Part shown: in pieces, positions 17,389 to 23,868 of the stretch
How the letters are laid out: each line of letters opens with the position of its first letter
Numbering within the stretch: position 1 is the first letter of the stretch
Assembly: GCA_030606765.1 (NCBI GenBank)
Contig: JAUWFX010000006.1
Span: 1 to 33,432 of the forward strand
Source of the DNA: Dehalococcoidia bacterium
GTDB lineage: Bacteria > Chloroflexota > Dehalococcoidia > GIF9 > AB-539-J10
Length of the DNA: 33,432 bases
Direction: 5' to 3'
The notes under the pieces: model-generated
What the model saw: the letters and a program-made list of their open reading frames with translations, nothing else
Told to the model about the DNA's origin: nothing
Database searches by the model: none
Program-made: the position numbers and the translations under genes

Positions 17389-17484
17389 TTGAGAATGCGG
17401 GGATATGTCGTTTTCTGATTTTGGGTTCGATTTTCGCAATGCACGGTCATTTTGTAGAAGCTTCGTTTTCTGGTCTCATTTGTG

Positions 17485-17529
17485 AGTCTATCACCCACGC
17501 AGCCATCTGTCAACCCACAAATGGTTGAC
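17485..17529 (-). promoter_or_regulatory. Probable promoter and operator of transporter A
   Basis: Minus-strand TTGACA (17513-17508), 17-base spacer, TAGACT (17490-17485). The -35 lies in one arm of the inverted repeat GTCAACC-N7-GGTTGAC (17509-17529). The same design, -35 embedded in a palindrome arm, is seen for transporter B. Confidence 0.5.
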
Positions 17530-17618
17530 TACTGAGCGAATGCAGGCGCTGTTGAAGTGTTACTTCAGGTTTTCTATCACTTATTAAAGGGAGAGCGGGA
17601 TTTGACTCTCTGTTCCTA

Positions 17619-17850
17619 TTAAGAAAGATAAGCCCCGGCTGTGCCTGTTACGAAGGCGGCAATGACAAAGGCGTACAACTTTAATCTGAAGACATCCACC
17701 CCGGAACTAGCCGCAGCCCTATCGCTATCCCGAATAGCGGCCAGCCCCAGTCCCAGCTTCGAGCGCAAAATTATCCGCATAAGGAAAATTGATATAATCC
17801 CGATGACCAGAGCCAGCCAGCTAAGACTTCCACAGTCATTTGTCGCGCAT
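17619..17850 (-). pseudogene. livM fragment (remnant of a B-type Liv cluster)
   Basis: Reading the minus strand from about 17850 gives SWLALVIGIISIFLMRIILR, then SKLGLGLAAIRDSDRAAASS and GVDVFRLKLYAFVIAAFV. This matches the coupling-helix segment of LivM in transporter B (SKSKLGLGLAAIRDNDNAAA, then SSGVDVFRLKLYSF). It begins mid-gene right after the livF tail and ends at a stop at 17619 where the intact protein continues FYLRTQ. No start codon or ribosome binding site is present, so it is a dead fragment. Confidence 0.82.
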
Positions 17851-17861
17851 CCTGATCAACT

Positions 17862-18055
17862 TCATACTCCGAAGTATGCTTTTTTAACCCCCTCGTCCTC
17901 CCGGAGTTCTCCCGCAGTGCCGCCTAGGGTAACATGCCCCGCTTCCAGAATATAGGCCCGGTCAGCTTCCTGCAGGCTTCGCTTCACATTCTGTTCCACA
18001 AAGAGAATGGTAATGCCCCTCTCTCTGATTTCCTTGAGGCCCATGGTTATTATGA
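17862..18055 (-). pseudogene. livF C-terminal fragment (remnant of a B-type Liv cluster)
   Basis: About 60 residues ending in AYFGV are nearly the same as the end of LivF in transporter B: EIRERGITILFVEQNV, RSLQEADRAYILE, then VKKAYFGV, with about eight differences. The Walker motifs are absent, so it cannot be a working ATPase. The bases after the stop also resemble those after intact livF (GTATGA, then a CAGGATG stretch) until the homology jumps into livM. livH and the front of livM are therefore deleted. Upstream it breaks off near 18055 beside an IS66-like transposase tail. Confidence 0.85.
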
Positions 18056-18066
18056 GGAAGCTGACG

Positions 18067-18228
18067 TTTGGCAACCGTTGCGATTCAGGCGCCTCAGTTC
18101 AGGTGGTGGTAAAGAGCATTGTCGAGACCGGTATCCTGAACGGTGTTGAGCCACCGCATATTTTCCGGGCTTTATCAGTAGGACCGCTGACTTCATTTGT
18201 CCGGTTACCTGAACCAAGACCACCATGA
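18067..18228 (+). mobile_element. IS66-like transposase C-terminal remnant
   Basis: The plus strand encodes FGNRCDSGASVQVVVKSIVE, then TGILNGVEPPHIFRALS, and stops at 18228. This resembles the end of IS66-family transposases, where a GAKASA-type stretch is followed by SLIETAKLNGVDPYAYL. The catalytic part is missing and the remnant abuts the broken livF tail. Assignment rests on this short C-terminal signature only. Confidence 0.55.
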
Positions 18229-18232
18229 AGTG

Positions 18233-18257
18233 AGAGCCGAGGCCAAGCCTCGGCTCT
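18233..18257. terminator. Strong hairpin downstream of livM (transporter B)
   Basis: AGAGCCGAGGC-CAA-GCCTCGGCTCT is a perfect 11-bp GC-rich stem with a 3-base loop. It lies 66 bases beyond the livM stop on the minus strand and 5 bases after the transposase-remnant stop on the plus strand. No T-run follows on the minus strand. A terminator or a 3' end-stabilising stem is likely. Confidence 0.55.
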
Positions 18258-18323
18258 TGTACCAACCAAACCATATTATACTAAGCTGATAGGCGAGAAG
18301 ACCCGTCACGTTTCTGGAAATAC

Positions 18324-19367
18324 TTACGTGTTACCCTTTCCTTTAATTCGGTCTGCTATGCCGGTGGCCAATTGTGAAGCGGCCCGATGGACTCGTGTCC
18401 CGCGTAGCCTGCCTGTGACGCCCACAATGCCCTGGGGGACTGCTAGCATTATGACGATCAGTATTATGCCCTGCACCAGCATGCTGTAGCCGGGGTATCC
18501 CGCTAGCCAGAAGTGCAGGAAGGTAAGGATAATCGCCCCAACAATCGGCCCACCTTGAATGCGCAAGCCTCCAATGACGGCGGCGAGAATTGCCGTCATT
18601 TGCCACTTTATGGCGAAGGCGGTTATCGGCTGTATATACTGGGTCCTGAGGTAGAATACACCCCCCATCAGTCCCACGACGAAGGCGCCAATGATAAAGG
18701 AATACAGCTTTAAGCGAAAAACGTCTACCCCGGAACTCGCAGCAGCATTATCGTTATCGCGAATTGCCGCCAGCCCCAATCCCAGTTTGGACTTCGAGAC
18801 AACCAGAATGACTATCATGGAAAGAGCCGCCACGGCCAGCGCCATCCAGTAAACATCGATCCGGCTAAATAGAGTTCCGCCTATTACTGTGTAGCCCGCG
18901 CCCCCACCTATTAGTGGGATCCCCACAGGGTCCCATATTAGAAACACATACTGCAGTATTTGGGGTAAAACCAGAGTCGCAATAGCGAAATACACGCCTT
19001 TCAGCCTGTAGACAGGAAAGAAGACGAGGAAGGCAAACACGGCAGCTATAACGCCTCCCAGGACTATTCCCAGAGGAATGGGAATACCGAAGTATGAACC
19101 GATTGTCATGGTATACCCTCCCAACCCTATAAACGCCGCAAGGCACAGAGTTATCATGCCGGAGCGGCCAGCATGCAAGGACCATATATTGGCTACAGTC
19201 AGGATCATGAAAAACTGCAGGAGATAAGTGATCCAGGCCCGGGGCATCCCTACCTGGGGCAGCACCGCCAGCACGACAATAGCCACTACCACGGGTACCG
19301 ACCATCGTCCCAGCCCGGGAATGGTAAGCTTCATGAATCGTTCCAACCCTGAAATAATAAACTTCAT
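18324..19367 (-). CDS. livM: Liv-type ABC permease LivM (transporter B)
   Basis: 347 residues with about nine membrane segments. Landmarks are AGRSGMITLCLAAFIGLGGY, YRLKGVYFAIATLVLPQILQ, and the coupling region SKLGLGLAAIRDNDNAAASS followed by GVDVFRLK. It starts 7 bases after the livH stop and is the last gene of transporter B (order SBP-G-F-H-M, unlike A). A strong hairpin follows. The first ten residues before the second Met (MKLTIPGLGRW) are weakly conserved, so the start could be slightly downstream. Confidence 0.92.
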   Translation of the reverse strand: MKFIISGLERFMKLTIPGLGRWSVPVVVAIVVLAVLPQVGMPRAWITYLLQFFMILTVANIWSLHAGRSGMITLCLAAFIGLGGYTMTIGSYFGIPIPLGIVLGGVIAAVFAFLVFFPVYRLKGVYFAIATLVLPQILQYVFLIWDPVGIPLIGGGAGYTVIGGTLFSRIDVYWMALAVAALSMIVILVVSKSKLGLGLAAIRDNDNAAASSGVDVFRLKLYSFIIGAFVVGLMGGVFYLRTQYIQPITAFAIKWQMTAILAAVIGGLRIQGGPIVGAIILTFLHFWLAGYPGYSMLVQGIILIVIMLAVPQGIVGVTGRLRGTRVHRAASQLATGIADRIKGKGNT

Positions 19368-19374
19368 ATTTCCC

Positions 19375-20265
19375 TCAACGCCCGAGTATGCCCTGTGGCC
19401 TGGCAGCTAATACTACAATCACTACGAGGTAAACAAGAAGCATCTGCCAATTAGTATCGAGGAAAAAGCCGCCGAAAGTCATAACCAGCCCCATGATTAT
19501 ACCTCCCAGCAATGTCCCCACCATACTGCCCAGACCGCCTATTATGACCACGCCAAAGGCGATAATGAGAAATTGTATTCCCTTTTCTGGCGTAAATGAA
19601 AAAATCAGACCGAGGCATACGCCGGCCACGGCAGCCACTGCCATGGCGATAGCGAAGGCGAAGGAATAGACACGACCGGTATTTACCCCCATTAAATGCG
19701 CAGCGCTCTTATTCTGTGCCGTAGCACTGATAGCCCTGCCCAAGTAGGTCCTCCTCAAGAACTCACGGAGCAGGAACACTATAATCAAGGCGGCAACAAA
19801 AGCAATCACATATACCACTCGTATGCGAACTGGGCCAATTACAAAAGCGTCCAGGGCGTAAGGTGGCGTCAAACTCCTGGACATCGGAGTCCAGAACCTG
19901 AGGGCAACATTCTGGATTATCAGGCTAATCCCAAAAGCGATTATCAACGGCGCTTCGGCTGATACTTTAAAAGCCCGGCTCATGAGAAATTTCTGAATAG
20001 CGTAACCGAGTCCAAACATTACGGGTATAATAATGACCAGGCTTAGAATGGGGTCCATATCGAAGGGGAGATTGTACCTCATGAATAAGCCCGTCGAAAG
20101 AAAGAAAGCGAAGTAGGTCGCTAGTATGACCAGGTCTCCATGGGCTACGTTTATCAAGTTCATAACCCCGAAAACCAGGGACAGCCCCATGCCGATCAGA
20201 GCGAACAGTCCGCCCCAGAGAATCCCGTTTACCAACGGGCCAGCTAAACTTGATATGTCTATCAT
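19375..20265 (-). CDS. livH: Liv-type ABC permease LivH (transporter B)
   Basis: 296 residues. MNLINVAHGDLVILATYFAF, RRTYLGRAISATAQNKSAAH with LMGVNTGR, and VVIIGGLGSMVGTLLGGI are typical LivH landmarks. It forms the channel with LivM. It follows livF by 29 bases and precedes livM by 7, so the cluster reads as one transcript. Confidence 0.92.
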   Translation of the reverse strand: MIDISSLAGPLVNGILWGGLFALIGMGLSLVFGVMNLINVAHGDLVILATYFAFFLSTGLFMRYNLPFDMDPILSLVIIIPVMFGLGYAIQKFLMSRAFKVSAEAPLIIAFGISLIIQNVALRFWTPMSRSLTPPYALDAFVIGPVRIRVVYVIAFVAALIIVFLLREFLRRTYLGRAISATAQNKSAAHLMGVNTGRVYSFAFAIAMAVAAVAGVCLGLIFSFTPEKGIQFLIIAFGVVIIGGLGSMVGTLLGGIIMGLVMTFGGFFLDTNWQMLLVYLVVIVVLAARPQGILGR

Positions 20266-20294
20266 CTATGGCACATCCTGGTGGACTTCATAAT

Positions 20295-21065
20295 TCATAC
20301 GCCGAAGTATGCCTTTTTGACCTCCTCCTCCTCCCGGAGTTCCTCCGCAGTGCCGCTCAGGGTGACACGCCCCACTTCCAGAATATAGGCCCGGTCAGCT
20401 TCCTGCAGGCTTCGCCTTACATTTTGTTCCACAAACAGAATGGTAATGCCCCTCTCTCTGATTTCCTGTAACGCTTTGTATAGGCTGGTAATAATAATAG
20501 GGGCAAGGCCGAGAGACATCTCGTCCAGCAGCATTAGCTTGGGGTCCGCCATCAGACCACGCCCCAGGACCAACATCTGCTGCTCTCCCCCGCTGAGCGT
20601 TTTGGCCATTTGTTTCTTCCTCGTTTCCAGTATCGGGAAGTGTTGGTAAACGTTTTCCAGGTTTTCTTTTTTTCTCGACCGCGCCCTCTTACTGTATGAA
20701 CCCAGTATGAGATTGTCCAGCACGCTCATGTCGGGAAAAATTCCTCTTCCTTCCGGAACCTGGGTGATGCCAAGCTCAACTATGTGGAAGGGTTCCATAG
20801 TGGAGATGTCCTGCCCGTCAAATTCAATCTTGCCCTTAGCAGGATGCAGCAAACCTGATATTGTGTCCAACAGGGTAGATTTACCCGAGGTATTGGCACC
20901 AATAAGACCGACTATTTCGCCGGCTTTAACTTCCAATGACACGTCCCACAGGGCCTGGAAAGTGCCTTGGAATACATCTATATTGCTGATTTTCAGCAGT
21001 GGTTCTTGAGATACTTCCTGAGCACGCTTTTCCATGTCAGTCCACAATAAGCTTATCGCTAACAC
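20295..21065 (-). CDS. livF: Liv-type ABC transporter ATPase LivF (transporter B)
   Basis: 256 residues if it starts at the GTG at 21065, which overlaps the livG stop as TAGTG; 246 if it starts at the ATG at 21035. Neither has a clear ribosome binding site, and the first conserved residues are LLKISNIDVF. Walker A is GANTSGKST, the signature is LSGGEQQMLVLGRGL, and Walker B is KLMLLDEMSLGL. The C-terminal 60 residues are duplicated as a dead fragment at 17862-18055. It is the energising subunit of transporter B. Confidence 0.9.
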   Translation of the reverse strand: MLAISLLWTDMEKRAQEVSQEPLLKISNIDVFQGTFQALWDVSLEVKAGEIVGLIGANTSGKSTLLDTISGLLHPAKGKIEFDGQDISTMEPFHIVELGITQVPEGRGIFPDMSVLDNLILGSYSKRARSRKKENLENVYQHFPILETRKKQMAKTLSGGEQQMLVLGRGLMADPKLMLLDEMSLGLAPIIITSLYKALQEIRERGITILFVEQNVRRSLQEADRAYILEVGRVTLSGTAEELREEEEVKKAYFGV

Positions 21066-21778
21066 TAACCGAAATAGGCTGCCATTACCTTCTCATCCTC
21101 CATCACCTCGCCCGGCGTCCCTTCGGCGATTTTCTCCCCCTTGTCAATTACGATGATCCTGTCAACTGCCTCCACCATCACTTTCATAACATGCTCCACC
21201 AATATAATTGTCTTGCCCATTTTGCGTACTTGTTTTGTTATGTCCAGTATCCGTGGGATTTCTGCCTCAGTTGAGCCGGCAGCGACTTCATCCAGCAGTA
21301 TTAATATCGGATTGCTGGCCAGGGCCCTGGCTAGCTCGAGCCTCTTAAGACTGACCGTTGCTAAATCGCCAGCTATCGTATCCTTCTGTTTTAACAAATC
21401 TACAAGGTCGAGTATTTCATCAAGTTCAAATGTATCACCTCTTTTGTTCCCGTATGTTGCCGCTACCAGAAGGTTGTCCCGCACCAATAGATTGGTAAAC
21501 GGCTGAGGAATCTGGTAAGTCCTGGCAATTCCAAGATGACAGGTTTTGTGTGGTGCGCAACGTGTGATGTCCTTACCCTGAAACAGTATCCTGCCAGAGT
21601 CAGGGCGATATACACCGGCTATGAGATTCAATAGAGTCGTCTTGCCGGCACCATTAGGGCCCATCAAACCCAGAACTTCACCTGCCTGAACCTCAAAAGT
21701 TATGTTTTGAATCGCAACTATACCACCGAACCGCTTGTTTACCCTGTCGACCGATAAGACCGCTGCGTCCAATTTCAT
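21065..21778 (-). CDS. livG: Liv-type ABC transporter ATPase LivG (transporter B)
   Basis: 237 residues. Walker A is GPNGAGKTT, Walker B is ILILLDEVAAG, and the switch His is in ILVEHVMKVMVEAVDRIIVI. As in transporter A, the ABC signature is atypical (LATVSLKRLELARAL). It is the first gene after the binding protein, separated from it by about 200 bases with a strong hairpin. Its stop overlaps the likely livF start. Confidence 0.92.
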   Translation of the reverse strand: MKLDAAVLSVDRVNKRFGGIVAIQNITFEVQAGEVLGLMGPNGAGKTTLLNLIAGVYRPDSGRILFQGKDITRCAPHKTCHLGIARTYQIPQPFTNLLVRDNLLVAATYGNKRGDTFELDEILDLVDLLKQKDTIAGDLATVSLKRLELARALASNPILILLDEVAAGSTEAEIPRILDITKQVRKMGKTIILVEHVMKVMVEAVDRIIVIDKGEKIAEGTPGEVMEDEKVMAAYFG

Positions 21779-21835
21779 TACCTCTCTAAACTGTCTGTGT
21801 CAAAGCCTGGCAAAATTCTCCGCCTTCTTCGGTAC

Positions 21836-21871
21836 GAAGTGATACGGTGGCAATCGCCACCGTATCACTTC
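21836..21871 (-). terminator. 16-bp hairpin between binding-protein gene B and livG
   Basis: GAAGTGATACGGTGGC pairs perfectly with GCCACCGTATCACTTC around a 4-base AATC loop. No long T-run follows on the minus strand. Stems at this place in transporter operons commonly let the abundant binding protein be made in excess by stopping or protecting part of the transcript; I infer that role here. Confidence 0.6.
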
Positions 21872-21979
21872 CCTGAGCCTCTCACTTATCTCGGCTCTAT
21901 CAACCCTGCTCGCGATTTTGCACTATATCACACAAAACCGTCGCAGGCAATTCCCTCTATCTCATACACTGCCTCATTC

Positions 21980-23290
21980 TTATGGATACGTTATTAAAAA
22001 TGCCGTATCCGTCGTGCTCAGGAAGGCGTGATGAGAAACGACAACTTCACCTATCAACTCCCCCGCTTTCTTGAACCACTGGAAGTAGTACAGCGGAACC
22101 AGGGAGTTCAGGTCTGCTGCGTCATAGTTAACGGGGCCAGCTATCGTGTCGAATTCGCCTGCCAGCAGGGCAGCCCTAATAGCATCCCCATCAAGTGAGT
22201 CGGCATCTTCGATGGCATCAACCAGGATCTGGACATTGGCATAGCCCCATCCTATATTGGGGTTTAGTGGCTCGCCCGTGTCTGCAACCCATCTGTCAAA
22301 GAGCGATTGTGGTGTTGTGGTACCAACACCGGGGCAAAGACCAGGATCATATGCGTTGTGCCACCAGTTCTCCAGACCGATACCAACCGCCAGATCGCCT
22401 GCCAGAGTACTCATGTCTGACCAGAACAGGCCTGCTCGGGCAGCAAAAATGATCTCGGGCCGGAACCCTGCTGCGTAAGCTTGTGTCCACAGATCCTTAA
22501 AATGCGGGGGCGGGCAGTTGCCCCAGATTGCAGTGACATTGTCGGATATCCACTGGTTAAATATGGGGCTGTAGTCCGAAGTGCCCATCGCAAACTTACC
22601 TATGCCCGCGCCGCCATCCCACGTCGAAGTAGTGTAGCCCGCATCTTCCAGCATTTGACCCATGAGTGCGTACCAACCTGCGCCGTCTCCGTCATCCGAG
22701 GCGAAAACGCCGACAATCTGCGTTGTATTGTCGACACCTAGCGCACCGTGAAACTCGAACCCGATTTCTCTTATCAGGTAGCCAGGTTCATATGGGTCAG
22801 GGTCGGTTGCTATACGGAAAGTGGTCGTGAAGGTGTAGGTCGCGTTAAACGCCGCCGTCATCGCCATCCAGGGCTCATAGGGACCCGGGGTTTGAAGAAG
22901 GGGTATTCCCGCAGTCTCGACAACGGGGACCTGGGGCGCCGCCATCGGCGGGGGTATGAAAGCTCCGACAATACCGTGCACCCCGTTGGTGTCAATCAGG
23001 TACTCGGTATGACCGGCTACCGCTGTCTCATCGCTCTCAGACTCCCGGAGATAGAGTTTCAGCTCATAGACTTGACCGTCCACGGTTACTCCCCCTGCAT
23101 CGTTGATATCATCGATAGCCGCCTCTATCCCAAAGAGCGCGCCAGCACCGAAACCGGCATACATGCCGTTTAGACTCGAAACATGGCCAATTTTGATATA
23201 CTGGGTTGGCTCCGCTGGCTCTCCACAACCGATGAGGCCCACGCTAAGGGCTAGTACCGCCGCTAATGCGATAAAAAGTATCTTTTTCAA
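21980..23290 (-). CDS. Liv-type substrate-binding lipoprotein (transporter B)
   Basis: 436 residues. The signal peptide MKKILFIALAAVLALSVGLI is followed by Gly-Cys (lipobox Cys22), nearly the same as in the protein of transporter A although the mature parts differ greatly. Mature segments such as IKIGHVSSLNGMYAGFGAGA, LFGIEAAIDDINDAGGV and GVHGIVGAFIPPPMAAPQVP fit the type I periplasmic-binding fold of branched-chain amino acid/aromatic acid receptors. The start is TTG, with AGGAG about nine bases upstream; a rare start codon on a strong site. A leader of about 390 nt precedes it. The ligand is unknown. Confidence 0.92.
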   Translation of the reverse strand: MKKILFIALAAVLALSVGLIGCGEPAEPTQYIKIGHVSSLNGMYAGFGAGALFGIEAAIDDINDAGGVTVDGQVYELKLYLRESESDETAVAGHTEYLIDTNGVHGIVGAFIPPPMAAPQVPVVETAGIPLLQTPGPYEPWMAMTAAFNATYTFTTTFRIATDPDPYEPGYLIREIGFEFHGALGVDNTTQIVGVFASDDGDGAGWYALMGQMLEDAGYTTSTWDGGAGIGKFAMGTSDYSPIFNQWISDNVTAIWGNCPPPHFKDLWTQAYAAGFRPEIIFAARAGLFWSDMSTLAGDLAVGIGLENWWHNAYDPGLCPGVGTTTPQSLFDRWVADTGEPLNPNIGWGYANVQILVDAIEDADSLDGDAIRAALLAGEFDTIAGPVNYDAADLNSLVPLYYFQWFKKAGELIGEVVVSHHAFLSTTDTAFLITYP

Positions 23291-23595
23291 AACTGTTTTC
23301 TCCTTTCTGTATTATTCTTTCTCTGTTTTGCTAGACTTCGATAGTTCTTTACGCCGCTATTCACCTCCTTTTGGAATCAAGGCTGCTACATTCTAGTTTG
23401 CTCATTTCGCAAGCCTTGCACTCCAGATTCTTGTAGTTGCCTGGCCAATTACCTCTGTTTCCCGCCGCAGCAACTCTGGAGCAAAAGGAAACCAAGGAGC
23501 CGGCGGAAAACTTCGACCCTATAACGATCGTGGATAGCAATTTAGTTTCTGACAAGCCCTACCCATTTGCCACCTCATAATAATGATAACACCTG

Positions 23596-23614
23596 AATGT
23601 TAGAATACTGTTAA
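23596..23614 (-). promoter_or_regulatory. 19-nt element shared by both binding-protein leaders (copy B)
   Basis: Minus-strand TTAACAGTATTCTAACATT, 17 of 19 bases the same as the copy at 17370-17388. It lies about 65-83 bases after the predicted transcription start and 306 bases before the TTG start codon. Confidence 0.45.
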
Positions 23615-23685
23615 GATTTCGGCAACATGTAAAGAACTGATATTTCTCTTGGACTCCCTCCGATACACAAAGACCTCTAATTTGG

Positions 23686-23714
23686 ATTATACCTTGTTTT
23701 TGAAAGCTTGTCAA
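23686..23714 (-). promoter_or_regulatory. Consensus sigma70 promoter of transporter B
   Basis: Minus-strand TTGACA (23714-23709), exactly 17 bases, then TATAAT (23691-23686): full consensus at both hexamers. The -35 is inside the left arm of the palindrome at 23704-23747. A promoter this good normally needs a repressor, which the palindrome could bind. Confidence 0.7.
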
Positions 23715-23747
23715 GGTTCTGTACTCGTTCAGAACCTTGACAAGCTT
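23704..23747. promoter_or_regulatory. 18-bp-arm palindrome (operator candidate) at the divergent promoters
   Basis: AAGCTTGTCAAGGTTCTG (23704-23721), 8-base centre, CAGAACCTTGACAAGCTT (23730-23747), a perfect match over 18 bp per arm. Each arm carries a TTGACA hexamer reading outward, one for transporter B and one for the molybdoenzyme. No T-run follows on either side, so an operator is more likely than a terminator. A small mobile repeat is the alternative. Confidence 0.6.
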
Positions 23748-23766
23748 GGCCTGAGTCAACTACACT
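23737..23766 (+). promoter_or_regulatory. Probable promoter of molybdoenzyme 1
   Basis: Plus-strand TTGACA (23737-23742) in the right palindrome arm, 18-base spacer, then TACACT. This leaves a leader of about 95 nt before the ATG at 23869. The -10 is weak, so this is a moderate call. Confidence 0.4.
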
Positions 23767-23868
23767 CTACTATACAGAGCTGATCGACCGTCCAATACAG
23801 TTCGTCTGGAGGTGCCAGCCTTCCGGATTGTGTTGGTCAGAATTCTAATACGAGCGATGGAGGGACAG

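Larger units (their letters stand above)
17189..17618. other. Leader and upstream region of binding-protein gene A
   Basis: No convincing gene. It holds the long 5' leader of the binding protein, a 19-nt element shared with transporter B (17370-17388), a probable promoter with -35 in a small palindrome (17485-17529), and several AAGGAGG-like sites. One such site, GGGGGTG at about 17327-17333, precedes a possible 19-codon leader peptide for which there is no further support. Confidence 0.5.
23291..23868. other. Divergent regulatory region between transporter B and molybdoenzyme 1
   Basis: No convincing gene; the short frames have no ribosome binding sites or recognisable content. The region holds the long leader of the transporter B binding protein, the second copy of the shared 19-nt element (23596-23614), a consensus leftward promoter, a 44-base palindrome (23704-23747) and a probable rightward promoter for the molybdoenzyme. 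Confidence 0.6.

Noticed and set aside
17641..17955. Rightward open frame over the Liv remnants
   Set aside because: It is the complement of the livM and livF fragments, which match the intact genes on the minus strand.
23361..23759. Two small leftward open frames upstream of binding-protein gene B, one rich in Cys
   Set aside because: They lie in the promoter and leader region, begin with weak starts and lack ribosome binding sites.
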